This document shows, piece by piece, positions 40,616-49,648 of a stretch of 64,000 nucleotides of DNA. Position numbers and translations under genes: made by a program. Where the stretch lies: the NCBI RefSeq assembly GCF_019703855.1, contig NZ_AP024086.1:3740501-3804500 (forward strand). The letters run 5' to 3'. Positions within the stretch are counted from its first letter, which is position 1; each line of letters opens with the position of its first letter. This stretch comes from Desulfomarina profundi. GTDB taxonomy: Bacteria; Desulfobacterota; Desulfobulbia; Desulfobulbales; Desulfocapsaceae. The notes beneath the pieces are model-generated. The model had not been told where the DNA came from. It was given only the letters and a program-made list of their open reading frames with translations, and did not search any database.

Positions 40616-41700
40616 AAGTATTAGTTTTGGAAGATGATGACTCACAGCTTGATACATATTCTGATGCAGCAGAGGATTTCGGCAACGAAAATGAAATTGA
40701 GATAGAGCTTGTTCCTGTAAAATCTGTGGAATCTGCTGTCCAGAGAATGAATGATAACAGCTTTGATGGTGCAATTATTGACCTTAATCTGGACGTGGAG
40801 CAACCAGATGAAGCTGAAGGAAACCGAGTCCTTACAGAAATAAAGGAAACCCGTCGCTTTCCAGTAATTGTGGTATCCGGGAATCTTGCTAATCTTGAAG
40901 AAAAACATAGAGAAAGTAAATCACCTTTATTCAAATTGTACGACCGCACAATCGAAAACGAGACGGTCTTCAACGATATTTTCAAGGTGTATCAAACTGG
41001 AATTACGGAAATCCTTGGTCGCAGAGGAGAAGTTGAGGCACAGTTAAGCGATATTTTCTGGAAATACCTGGCAAACGACTTTGACGTCTGGCTCGACAAG
41101 GGAAGTCAAAAGAAGTCTTTTCTAAGATATACATTAGCCCACTTAGTTGAGGCACTGGGGCATTTAACAGAGGATGAAAAATTTTATCACGAGGCAGAAG
41201 TTTATATAAAACCACCAATACAAAAGTACATTGCAACTGGGGATATTGTTGAAAAAGATGACGAACGCTTTGTCGTATTGTCACCGGCTTGTGATATCCA
41301 ACCAAGAGAAATAAATGGCGAAATAACGTTTAATGCTGACCGAATTATTCTCGGGAAATTAATTCAAATTGATCGAGATGCGTTTTTAGAAAACGGAATA
41401 ATCTCAGAGGAAGATAATGCTAAAACGAAGAAAAAAAAGTTAGAGAAAATAATTAATGGGTTGAATCCGAAATACCCATTTCTTCCAGGATATAAAGACC
41501 TGTATCCTGCTGTGATTGATATTCAAAACTTATTTTCATTCAGTATTTCAGAGTATAAAGACGACTTCAAACGACTGGCAACTATTTCTGGTGTGTTTAT
41601 AAGAGATATTCAAGCTAGTCTTTCTGCATATTATGGAAGACAGGGCCAACCTGATTTAGATAAAAAGGAATTACTCAAACAATATAAAAAACATTTATAA
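40612..41700 (+). CDS. Receiver-domain protein with unknown C-terminal domain
   Basis: 362 residues. Residues 1-125 look like a receiver domain: acidic triad at EDDD (8-10), probable phospho-acceptor Asp57 in GAIIDLNLD, Ser89 in VIVVSGN, and Lys near 108. The remaining ~235 residues have no DNA-binding helix-turn-helix; they contain FVVLSPACDIQPREING, a pattern seen in an uncharacterised domain of phage-defence-type receiver proteins. Translationally coupled to the double-GHKL gene. Presumably the output partner of that kinase-like protein (inference). Confidence 0.75.
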   Translation: MKVLVLEDDDSQLDTYSDAAEDFGNENEIEIELVPVKSVESAVQRMNDNSFDGAIIDLNLDVEQPDEAEGNRVLTEIKETRRFPVIVVSGNLANLEEKHRESKSPLFKLYDRTIENETVFNDIFKVYQTGITEILGRRGEVEAQLSDIFWKYLANDFDVWLDKGSQKKSFLRYTLAHLVEALGHLTEDEKFYHEAEVYIKPPIQKYIATGDIVEKDDERFVVLSPACDIQPREINGEITFNADRIILGKLIQIDRDAFLENGIISEEDNAKTKKKKLEKIINGLNPKYPFLPGYKDLYPAVIDIQNLFSFSISEYKDDFKRLATISGVFIRDIQASLSAYYGRQGQPDLDKKELLKQYKKHL

Positions 41701-41701
41701 T

Positions 41702-41803
41702 CTTAAAGTTACTGATTTTATCTCTCACATGATTGCTGAAAAACAAGCCCAGCTGTTAGTTGACTCTGAAAAAAAAGCAATAGAAGATGGTTTTGTTTCA
41801 TGA
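41702..41803 (+). pseudogene. Duplicate tail of AIPR in front of dcm (insertion scar)
   Basis: Directly after the receiver gene, an open frame ends IAEKQAQLLVDSEKKAIEDG + FVS and its stop overlaps the dcm start (ATGA at 41800-41803). This aligns residue for residue with the AIPR C-terminus (TERQSLLLVAIEQKAIEDG + FCE). At DNA level a 21-bp exact repeat beginning AAAGCAATAGAAGATGG occurs at 38299-38319 and 41774-41794. An internal ATG at 41729 could start a 24-residue peptide. It is best explained as the 3' end of an ancestral AIPR gene left behind when the kinase/receiver module entered. Confidence 0.75.
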
Positions 41804-43391
41804 TTCACATACCAGTTGTAGACCTCTTTGCCGGTCCGGGAGGACTGGGAGAAGGATTTTCTTCTTATAAAGATCAAACAGGGAATAAGGTGTTTGATAT
41901 TGCCCTTTCGATCGAAAAAGACCCTTATGCACATCGCACCCTTGAACTACGTAGCTTTTTCCGTAAATTTCCAGAAGGCGAGGCTCCCGATAAATATTAT
42001 GAGTACATTCGGAAAAAATCACTGACTCGCAGCGTTAAACAGCAGCATAAATTACGCTCTGAACTATTTGACAGATACCCGGATGAGGCTCGACAGGCTC
42101 GGCAGGAGGCCTGGCATGCTGAACTGGGGAAAAGTAAAGAGCTGTTTAACAGGATTGACTCCAGGATTGACACAATAACAGGAAACCCACTGACTACATG
42201 CTGGGGAGTAATCGGGGGGCCGCCATGCCAGGCATACTCAGTAATAGGCAGGTCTCGCAATAAGGGAAAAATCGGCTACTCGTCAGAAAGTGACGAACGG
42301 ACTTACCTGTATCAGCAGTACCTGAGAGTCATTGCACGGCATAAACCTGATTTTTTCATTATGGAAAACGTCAGGGGCATGCTTTCAGCAAAGTTAAATG
42401 GCAAATCTCTTTTTCAAAAAATCTTGGAGGATTTGCGCCATCCTGGAAAACACAGCGTATTCTCTGGCAATACAGCAGCTGATCTCGAATACCAGATTTA
42501 TCCGCTTGCAACCAGACCTTCTGCTCCTGAAAAATCATCTGATTATATTATTTCTGCCGAGAACTATGGCATCCCCAAGCCAGACACAGGGTCATCCTGT
42601 TAGGGATAAAAAAAGACTTTTCAGAAAAAAATCCTGGACTGTTGGTACCGAAACGGCCTGTGAATGTTCAAGATGTACTGGATGATCTGCCCAGACTGCG
42701 CAGCGGACTGTCTCGCGAAAAAAAGATAAACAACAATTTTGTGAAATGGGCAGAAACTCTGTATGGAATTATTGACCAGGAATGGTTTAATAAAGGAAAA
42801 TACAAACACCATTCCGATTCTATTGTCAAAACACTTGAATCCATTTTCAAAAATGAGCTCAACCAGGGCAGTGAATTTATTCCATACTGGAAAACGAAAA
42901 AGAAAAAGTTAAAAGATTACGAACTGACAAAGTGGTATCTGGATGAAAGGCTGAAAGGAGTCTGTAATCACAGCAGCAGATCACACATGGTATCTGATTT
43001 ATACCGTTATCTTTATGCTTCCTCCTTTGCTGAAGAAAATAATCGATCGCCTTTACTTGAAGAATTTCCTGCAGAATTGATTCCTGCCCATAAAAATGCA
43101 TCTTCCGGTCATTTTAATGACCGGTTCCGAGTGCAGGTGGCGACAAAACCTTCTACGACTGTGACCAGCCACATATCTAAGGATGGTCATTATTTTATTC
43201 ATTACGACCCCGAACAGTGTAGAAGCTTGACGGTCAGGGAGGCTGCACGGTTACAGACTTTTCCTGATAATTATTTTTTTGAAGGAAGCAGAACACAGCA
43301 ATATATTCAGGTTGGCAATGCTGTTCCGCCACTGCTGGCCAGGCAGATAGCTGAAATTGTACACGAGTTGATCCAGCGAACATCAAATTAA
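41800..43391 (+). CDS. dcm: DNA cytosine-5 methyltransferase (frameshifted)
   Basis: About 530 residues after one C is restored at 42573-42576 (AENYGIPQARHRVILLG). All key C5-MTase motifs are present: I VDLFAGPGGLGEGF, IV GGPPCQAYSVIGRSR (catalytic PCQ), VI ENVRGM, VIII QARHRV after repair, IX SLTVREAARLQTFPD, X GNAVPPLLARQIA. No ribosome binding site precedes its ATG; it overlaps the stop of the AIPR-tail remnant, so it likely depends on translational coupling. It is paired with Vsr. Target sequence unknown. Confidence 0.93.
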
Positions 43392-43399
43392 GTTATGAA

Positions 43400-43807
43400 A
43401 TGGATTCGTTGTCACCGGAAAAAAGAAGCTGGAATATGTCACGAATTAAAAATCGTGATACAAAACCGGAAATAATTGTTCGCTCTCTGCTGCATCGTGC
43501 AGGATACCGTTTTCGACTTCATAGAAAAGATTTACCAGGAAAACCCGATATTGTTCTTCCACGTTACAAAACGATTATTCTGGTTCATGGCTGCTTCTGG
43601 CACAGACATGAAGGTTGTCGCTATGCCTATTACCCCAAAACCCGGGTTGACTTCTGGCAGAAAAAATTCCGTCAAAATGCCAAGCGAGATCAAAAAGTTC
43701 AAAACGAATTATTGAAACTCGGCTGGAAAGTCTGTGTCGTCTGGGAATGTGAAACCAGAAAACCGGAAATATTGATAAGCAAATTACAACAAATTCTAAA
43801 AGGGTAG
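43400..43807 (+). CDS. vsr: Very short patch repair (Vsr) endonuclease
   Basis: 135 residues, full length. Nicks at T:G mismatches created by deamination of 5-methylcytosine made by the adjacent methyltransferase. Motifs: SRIKNRDTKPEIIVRSLLH, GYRFRLHRKDLPGKPDIVLPRYKTIILVHGCFWHRHEGC (catalytic Asp and His, zinc Cys/His), FWQKKFRQNAKRDQKVQNEL, GWKVCVVWECE. Starts 8 bases after the dcm stop and ends the operon. Confidence 0.95.
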   Translation: MDSLSPEKRSWNMSRIKNRDTKPEIIVRSLLHRAGYRFRLHRKDLPGKPDIVLPRYKTIILVHGCFWHRHEGCRYAYYPKTRVDFWQKKFRQNAKRDQKVQNELLKLGWKVCVVWECETRKPEILISKLQQILKG

Positions 43808-43997
43808 ACTTTATTTAGTCGATCTTAAAAATTGTTTATCATGTTGAAAACACGAGACAATATTTTAAATCTATGGTATAGAAATAACAAGATACTGGCC
43901 TTTTACCCTTCATTTTCTTGCAATTTTTCACCAAGAAACCGAAAATATCTCCGCAACAAAATCCTCAACCGGATTTATTCAGACCTGAGCTTCAAAA

Positions 43998-44195
43998 ATG
44001 ATTAATCCTCATCATTCTCTCATTAAATTGTCGGATGTAATCGACTGCACATTCCACAATGTGGCTGAGGCTGAGCAGACCTTATTCCATTACATCGAAG
44101 TCTACTGCAACCGACAAAGGAAACATTCTACAAACGGATATAAGGCTCCTGCTCAATATGAGTTGGAGTGGTGGGACGATAGAAAAGCGGCTTAA
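43998..44195 (+). pseudogene. IS3-family transposase (OrfB) C-terminal remnant
   Basis: 65 codons ending in the typical IS3 OrfB tail: AEQTLFHYIEVYCNRQRKHSTNGYKAPAQYE. The DDE catalytic core is missing. It marks the right edge of the defence operon region. Flanking bases 43808-43997 and 44196-44361 show no gene. Confidence 0.8.
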
Positions 44196-44361
44196 CCGTG
44201 ACTCCACTTTTTTGTGGCAAGATCATTTTCATCTGCATAAATCGCCTCAACGCCTCCTTTGCCGGTAGCCGCAACAAAGGTCAGATATTCCGCAGCTGAA
44301 GAACGAACAATCGAGGTCTCTTAGTTCCCTGACTTCTGAAGTTGCTTGTTTTTATCCTTTT

Positions 44362-44952
44362 TCATTCACCTCCTCCCCAGTTTTGATACCTGTCCCGGGA
44401 CCAGCGGAGGTATTTCATCAGTTCCAAGTTCACCGAGTCGGCGTCAAATCTTTCACTGTCAAAGTCGCCGCCGGACCATTCCATATAGCTTTTATGTTCC
44501 TCATGGCTCGGGTCTTTCAAAGCGTTGCAGAACTCAAAGTAGCCGGGTACACCGCCCACATCTTCAGGCGGACAGGCCCGTTCGCCTTCAAGGCAGGCCA
44601 ACTCAGTCCTCAGCTCTGGATTAAAATAGCGGCTTTCCTCAAGAACAATTTCATGCTCCCAGCAGTCCCCGAAGTCGTAAAGATAAGTGAAGGTACGACC
44701 CTTCTGTTTAATCAGATCTCCAAGCCGGTATTTCCCGCATACCAGTCCGTCTTCTTTGGATTCCGGATATTCGGTGTAGCGCTTTTTCCCAATGGTAAAT
44801 TCGTGCAAGTGGCTATCGGTCCAGTCCATGACAATCTGAATCACATCATGTAGCCGATCCAGCGTAATACCGGCAGGAACCACAAAACGCCGCCAGATTG
44901 CAGGTTCGATATCAAGCAGTTGGATTCTCAGCTGATAAAATCGTTTGTTCAT
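44362..44952 (-). CDS. Plasmid pRiA4b ORF-3-like family protein
   Basis: 196 residues matching the pRiA4b ORF-3 (IS1096 passenger-like) family: YQLRIQLLDIEPAIWRRFVVPAGITLDRLHDVIQIVMDW, HLHEFTIG, FTYLYDFGDCWEHEIVLEE, RACPPEDVGGVPGY. Function unknown; the family is common on mobile elements and islands. Overlaps the stop of the DUF6880 gene by 4 bases, so the two are coupled. Confidence 0.9.
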   Translation of the reverse strand: MNKRFYQLRIQLLDIEPAIWRRFVVPAGITLDRLHDVIQIVMDWTDSHLHEFTIGKKRYTEYPESKEDGLVCGKYRLGDLIKQKGRTFTYLYDFGDCWEHEIVLEESRYFNPELRTELACLEGERACPPEDVGGVPGYFEFCNALKDPSHEEHKSYMEWSGGDFDSERFDADSVNLELMKYLRWSRDRYQNWGGGE

Positions 44953-46307
44953 TTCTTTACCTCATATTTTGACCAGAAGCTTCGTTTGCGACCATGTGCC
45001 TCAATGATCTGCTCTTTGAATGCTTCGTGAGTGTTAAATTCCTTCCAATCGGTTACGGCCTCAGAGAGCTTGTCCAGCTTCTTAAGGTACCGGATTCCAT
45101 GGGGATAGGCTTTGGTGTAACCACGCTCCAGAATGGAGACAAGCAGGCTGCGGTAGATCAGGCTGGTGACAAGATGGCGGTTTTCCGATTCCATGGCCTC
45201 AGCAAGTGAAAGCAGACTTCCATAATAATCGCCGTCGAGCTGGTCTGCACGCCCCAGAAGGTAGGCTTCCGCTTCATCGATCTTTCCAATTGAGATCAGA
45301 AATTCCGCATCTGATTCCTGAAGTCTGTCGGCTTTCAGAATCTGTACCACCTCATCTGCAACGACTTCATCCCACTTGTCATGGCCGATGACATCCAGAA
45401 ACGCCTGAAGGGTGTCTGTGGAATGATGTGATCTGAATTTCTGGAACAGGAGCTCCGTCAGTTTTTCGGAGTTTCCCTGCTTCTGATAGATTTCCTCCAG
45501 CAGTTTATCCCGTTCGTATGCCTGATAGGTTTCGCCTTCCGGAATTTTCTTGAGCCAAGAATGAGCTGTTTCAACATCTCCACTTTCCAGATAGACACGG
45601 GCAATATCGATTATTGCGGCTGTGGACAGTTTTCCCCGCGAGGCAATACGGGTCTTTTCGAATAGCTTGGCATCCTTGATTTGACGGGCCAGAGATTCGA
45701 TCAGTCTCAAATGATGGCGCTTACCGTATTCATCTTTTTCTTTATCTGCCCACTTCTGAAGTGTGGCAATCATAGTGCGGATAGCCTCTTCAGGCAGGCA
45801 TTCTCCAGCACAGTCGATTAACGTATCACGGATGCCATAGTTATCCTTTTGATTTACCTTCAGGATGATGTTTGCGATTTTATCTTTATCAGCACACCGC
45901 CTGGCATAGTTCACAAACAGCTCTTTGGCATCATAACGGAACACATCTCCGATATTTCCACTGGAGTCATCGCACATTTCGAAAATGGTATTGTCGGCCT
46001 TGTAAAATGCGGCCACAAGTTCAATACCATTAAGAGGATCATCCACACCGGCTTTTAAATCCCTCAGCAGCATTTCCAGCTCGCGGGCAAAGCTGGCTGA
46101 TTCGCGCCAACTAATGAAACGCTTCCGTCGTTTCAGTCCGGAAAGTTTGTTCTTAAATCGCTGAATATTTTCCTTTGGGGTGGCAATCAATTGCTTGATC
46201 AGGTCATCGGCTTCGTCAGAGTGAACGGCAATGTTTAATAAAGCATCTGCCAGAGCATCAGGCCCCAGCTCAATCAGTTTTTGTTTGCGGTTACTACCCA
46301 ATTTCAT
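44949..46307 (-). CDS. DUF6880-like helical-repeat protein
   Basis: 452 residues, almost entirely helical repeats (TPR/SEL1-like: ARVYLESGDVETAHSWLKKIPE, ISIGKIDEAEAYLLGRADQLDGDYY) with no catalytic motif. Resembles DUF6880, often encoded next to SWIM zinc-finger or pRiA4b-type genes. The start overlaps the stop of a truncated upstream frame, and its stop overlaps the pRiA4b gene, so it was the middle gene of a three-gene set. Function unknown; family call from memory. Confidence 0.6.
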   Translation of the reverse strand: MKLGSNRKQKLIELGPDALADALLNIAVHSDEADDLIKQLIATPKENIQRFKNKLSGLKRRKRFISWRESASFARELEMLLRDLKAGVDDPLNGIELVAAFYKADNTIFEMCDDSSGNIGDVFRYDAKELFVNYARRCADKDKIANIILKVNQKDNYGIRDTLIDCAGECLPEEAIRTMIATLQKWADKEKDEYGKRHHLRLIESLARQIKDAKLFEKTRIASRGKLSTAAIIDIARVYLESGDVETAHSWLKKIPEGETYQAYERDKLLEEIYQKQGNSEKLTELLFQKFRSHHSTDTLQAFLDVIGHDKWDEVVADEVVQILKADRLQESDAEFLISIGKIDEAEAYLLGRADQLDGDYYGSLLSLAEAMESENRHLVTSLIYRSLLVSILERGYTKAYPHGIRYLKKLDKLSEAVTDWKEFNTHEAFKEQIIEAHGRKRSFWSKYEVKK

Positions 46308-46457
46308 GAGGTCTCTCTCTCCAATACAGCGACTGGATTCTCCAGAATCGCTTTGATTTCCGGGGTCAATTTTCCCGGTATTTCAGCTGCCTGGGATATC
46401 TGAACATACTTGAAAGTATTGAGATCAAATGGAATCCTGAGGTTCAAACAGATAGAT
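46304..46457 (-). pseudogene. 5'-truncated gene fragment cut by a MITE-like element
   Basis: An open frame ending in ...IPGKLTPEIKAILENPVAVLERETS overlaps the start of the DUF6880 gene by 4 bases (ATGA), showing it was once the first gene of that operon. Going upstream, the frame runs directly into the family A element at 46458 and the rest of the gene is absent. Family not recognised. Confidence 0.55.
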
Positions 46458-46620
46458 AGTGCCTGTCCATAAATGGCCTTTTTGTCCGATTTCTACGACG
46501 CTACGAAAAATAAAAAATGCTCACATATGTCTACTATGCTGCGCTTTTTATTTTCCTGTGCTCCTCGGAGTCTACGCTTACCTGAACTCGAACAAAAAAT
46601 CTCATTTCTGGACAGACACT
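46458..46620. mobile_element. MITE-like element family A, copy 1 (163 bp)
   Basis: Left end AGTGCCTGTCCATAAATGG and right end CATTTCTGGACAGACACT are inverted repeats. The inside contains a further inverted pair GAAAAATAAAAA / TTTTTATTTTCC. The first ~100 bases are nearly identical to copy 3. No target duplication is evident (AGAT / CCCT). No coding potential. Confidence 0.75.
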
Positions 46621-46704
46621 CCCTAACGCTCTCGTTTACTTCAGGTATATCTTTTCCTGGATGGCGAGATAGCAGTAACAGGTTATGGCTCACTGCAACC
46701 CATT

Positions 46705-46727
46705 AAAAAAGCCCCGCTTCGCTTTTC
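46705..46727 (-). terminator. Possible rho-independent terminator after ssrA
   Basis: Minus strand: GAAAAGC, 8-base loop, GCTTTTTT. Short stem followed by T-run, about 100 bases after the tmRNA 3' end. A second hairpin (CCATGC...GCATGG around GCCCGAAGGGC) adjoins the tmRNA end at 46799-46828. Confidence 0.4.
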
Positions 46728-46825
46728 AAGCTAGGCAGGGCATGCTTCGTACAATACTAGATAAAAAATTAATAATAACACCTGCTAAAATGTGGTCTGC
46801 CATGCGTAGCCCGAAGGGCGAAGCA

Positions 46826-47192
46826 TGGTGGAGGCGGCGGGAGTCGAACCCGCGTCCGCAAATGCTCCCCTCCCGTATCTACATGCTTAGTTTCCAGCTT
46901 GAGGTTTTGCACCGGGCATGCCGTGGAAACGGAGCGGGCCTGGTGCTAGACTGTTAAATCTCGTTTCCTGATTGACAGTCAGCCGTCAGGAAACCAGCCC
47001 GTTGAGTCGACGCCCCGAGTCCGGCCTTACGGGCGAAAGCCGGTGGGACGGCAGTATGACAGGTATTAAGCTGCTACTGCGTAGTTATAATCGTCTGCGA
47101 TTATATTTAAGGTTCTATTGGTTTTACGAGCAAATAGAAGCTCGGCATGCAACGATGAGCTTACACATCCACGTCGAATCCGTTTCGCCCCC
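46826..47192 (-). ncRNA. ssrA: tmRNA (SsrA), tag peptide ADDYNYAVAA
   Basis: Transfer-messenger RNA rescuing stalled ribosomes. 5' end GGGGGCGAAACGGATTCGAC and 3' end GGTTCGACTCCCGCCGCC...CCA with the acceptor stem formed by GGGGGCG and CGCCTCC (one G-U pair). The CCA is encoded. The tag frame reads GCA GAC GAT TAT AAC TAC GCA GTA GCA GCT TAA, i.e. ADDYNYAVAA, ending in the AA protease-recognition pair. One-piece, not permuted. Its partner smpB lies 26 bases upstream on the same strand. Confidence 0.96.
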
Positions 47193-47218
47193 TTTATCGT
47201 ATTGAATTATTATATTTT

Positions 47219-47677
47219 TTAACTGTTTCGGCGCATGACCCGCTGCAACTCCCGCTTACTCTGTTTTTCCTTGAGCGCAGCCCGCTTGTCGTACTGTTTT
47301 TTACCGCGGGCGAGTCCCAGCTCCACCTTGGCCTTGCCGTTTTCTTTAAAGTAAATCTTAAGTGGTATCAGGGCAAGGCCTTTTTCCTTCAGCTTGCCGA
47401 TCAACTTCTTGATTTCCCTCTTGTTGAGCAGCAGTTTTCGTACCCTGAGCGGTTCATTGGGGTTATGAGTTGCAAAAGAATAGGAAGAAATATGCACATT
47501 ATAGAGCATCACCTCCCCCCGGGAATCGACATTGGCATAACCGTCGCGCAGGTTCACCTTGCCGGCCCGCAGGGATTTCACCTCCGGTCCGGAAAGTACC
47601 ATTCCCGCTTCATATTTTGCATCAATATGATAGTCGTGGTAGGCCTTTTTATTTTTCGCGACAATCTTTATTCCCAT
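47219..47677 (-). CDS. smpB: SsrA-binding protein SmpB
   Basis: 152 residues, full length. Binds the tRNA-like part of tmRNA and brings it to stalled ribosomes. Motifs: [88 protein letters not shown]. Lies directly upstream of ssrA, likely co-transcribed. Confidence 0.97.
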   Translation of the reverse strand: MGIKIVAKNKKAYHDYHIDAKYEAGMVLSGPEVKSLRAGKVNLRDGYANVDSRGEVMLYNVHISSYSFATHNPNEPLRVRKLLLNKREIKKLIGKLKEKGLALIPLKIYFKENGKAKVELGLARGKKQYDKRAALKEKQSKRELQRVMRRNS

Positions 47678-47701
47678 CTTTTTGCTTCAAATCGGTAAAA
47701 A

Positions 47702-49507
47702 TTAAAACTGAGCCGATGTTACCCGCAATGCTTCCTCGTAGGTGGTGACCCCGGCCCGGACCTTGCTCCAGGCGTCCTCGCGTAATGTAGTCATTCCCTC
47801 GCGAATTGCAACCCGGGTCATTTCGAAAGTGGGTTCATTGTCGCTGACCATCCGTTTGATCTTTGAACTGATGGGAAATATTTCAAAAACTCCACATCTC
47901 CCCTTGTATCCCGTCCCCCTGCATTCCCGACATCCCTTACCCCGCTTCAATATGAGTTTACCGGTGCTGACCACGGGAAAACCCATCTTAACAAGATCTT
48001 CACAGGATATTTCAAATTCTTCGCTGCAGGTGGGACAGATTGTCTTTACAAGCCGCTGGGCCATACTGCCCAGCAGGGTGGAGGCGATCATAAAAGGCTG
48101 CAGGCCCAGGTCCCGCAGACGGGCAATGGAGGAGACCGCGTCGTTGGTGTGCAGAGTAGAAAAAACAAGATGCCCGGTCATGGCCGCCTGAACAGCATGG
48201 CGGGCAGTTTCCTCATCCCGTATTTCACCGATCATGATAATATCAGGGTCCTGGCGGAGAATATTACGGAGAATGGTGGAAAAAGTCACCTCGATGAGCG
48301 GTTGCACCGCAATCTGGTTAAATTCTTCATGGACCATTTCCACAGGGTCCTCCACGGTGACAATATTTTTTTCGGGGGTGGCTATCTCCTTGAGCGTGGA
48401 ATAAAGCGTGGTTGATTTTCCGCTGCCGGTGGGGCCCGTCACCAGGATAATTCCGTGAGGCGCCTGGATAAACGAATTATACACTTCCATGTCCCGTTTG
48501 GAAAATCCGAGATTATCGATCTTCTGGAAGATCATTTCCGAATCAAGTATCCGCATGACCACCTTTTCCCCGAAGGCAACCGGTACCGTGGAAATCCGAA
48601 TTTCCACATCCCGTTCCCCGTTGCCGCCGATTTTTATTCTGCCGTCCTGCGGGCGGCGTTTTTCGGCGATATCGAGACGGGAGAGAAATTTTATCCGTGA
48701 GGTTATGGCGGAGTGTACAGCCCTGGGCAATTTATAGATGGTATGCAGGGTCCCGTCTATCCGGAAGCGGACCATGCAGACATTTCGTTTCGGTTCGATA
48801 TGGATATCACTGGCCCTCTGGTCCAAGGCATAATGAAAAATATGGTTAACTGCATTTTTAATATGCTGGTCGGAAGAGGTGATCTCTTTTGACGAAGAAA
48901 TCTTGACATACCTCTCCAGGTTGCCAATATCGATGGAACTCCCGTCTGTGGAAACCGTAAACTGGTCTTCCGCGGCGCTGATTGATTTCTGGAAACCGAA
49001 GAATTCTGAAATGATTCGTTTAATATCCGATTTTGTGGCAAGAGCCGGCCGGACATTGACCTGGTTGGCCTGTTCAATATCGGCAAGAACCGTTTCACAA
49101 TCCGGGTGATAAACGACCACATCCAGGATTCCTCCGGACATTTTCACCGGTAGGACAAGCTGACGGATGGCAAAATTTCTGGGAATGGTTCTGGTGACGA
49201 CCTCCATATCGAGCTCAAGGGGGTCGAGCTTCCTGAAGGGAAGTTTCTTTTCTTTGGCCACTGCCCGGATAATCAGTTCTTCGTCAATGACTCGCCCGTT
49301 ACACCCGTGCAGTTCGAAGTTAAAGGCTGAAATGATATCAACGAGATCAGGGTAGTCCTTGTCTTTTATTCCTTCCCTGGCCGCATGCCTGAGGAGTTTC
49401 TGGCGCTGTTTACCTTTTTCAAGGATTATGAATTTGCGCTGTTTCGGCGTGAGAATTCTGCGTGCCTCCAGGAGGTCGAGCAGGGCGTCACTGTTGAGAA
49501 ATTTCAT
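47702..49507 (-). CDS. GspE/PilB-family secretion or type IV pilus assembly ATPase
   Basis: 601 residues from MKFLNSDALL; the upstream 27 in-frame codons look unlike the family. N-terminal GSPII_E/MshEN-type domain, then Walker A GPTGSGKSTTLYSTL, Asp box VEDPVE, Walker B DPDIIMIGEIRDEETA, His box TGHLVFSTLHTND, and the tetracysteine zinc motif CPTC...CREC. Cytoplasmic hexameric motor for a type II secretion system or type IV pilus. No other pilus or secretion gene is in the window, so which machine it drives is undecided. Confidence 0.92.
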   Translation of the reverse strand: MKFLNSDALLDLLEARRILTPKQRKFIILEKGKQRQKLLRHAAREGIKDKDYPDLVDIISAFNFELHGCNGRVIDEELIIRAVAKEKKLPFRKLDPLELDMEVVTRTIPRNFAIRQLVLPVKMSGGILDVVVYHPDCETVLADIEQANQVNVRPALATKSDIKRIISEFFGFQKSISAAEDQFTVSTDGSSIDIGNLERYVKISSSKEITSSDQHIKNAVNHIFHYALDQRASDIHIEPKRNVCMVRFRIDGTLHTIYKLPRAVHSAITSRIKFLSRLDIAEKRRPQDGRIKIGGNGERDVEIRISTVPVAFGEKVVMRILDSEMIFQKIDNLGFSKRDMEVYNSFIQAPHGIILVTGPTGSGKSTTLYSTLKEIATPEKNIVTVEDPVEMVHEEFNQIAVQPLIEVTFSTILRNILRQDPDIIMIGEIRDEETARHAVQAAMTGHLVFSTLHTNDAVSSIARLRDLGLQPFMIASTLLGSMAQRLVKTICPTCSEEFEISCEDLVKMGFPVVSTGKLILKRGKGCRECRGTGYKGRCGVFEIFPISSKIKRMVSDNEPTFEMTRVAIREGMTTLREDAWSKVRAGVTTYEEALRVTSAQF

Positions 49508-49648
49508 ATGGACCACTTGTGGGTAACAATAGCCGGGCAAAGTGCTCAGGCAGGTAAAAATGAACAAATCAATAAACTTATTGTCCACTTTTGTACCGGT
49601 TTTTGCAACAAAAAATCAGACCTGGTCCGCATTTCTCCTCGGTTCAGG

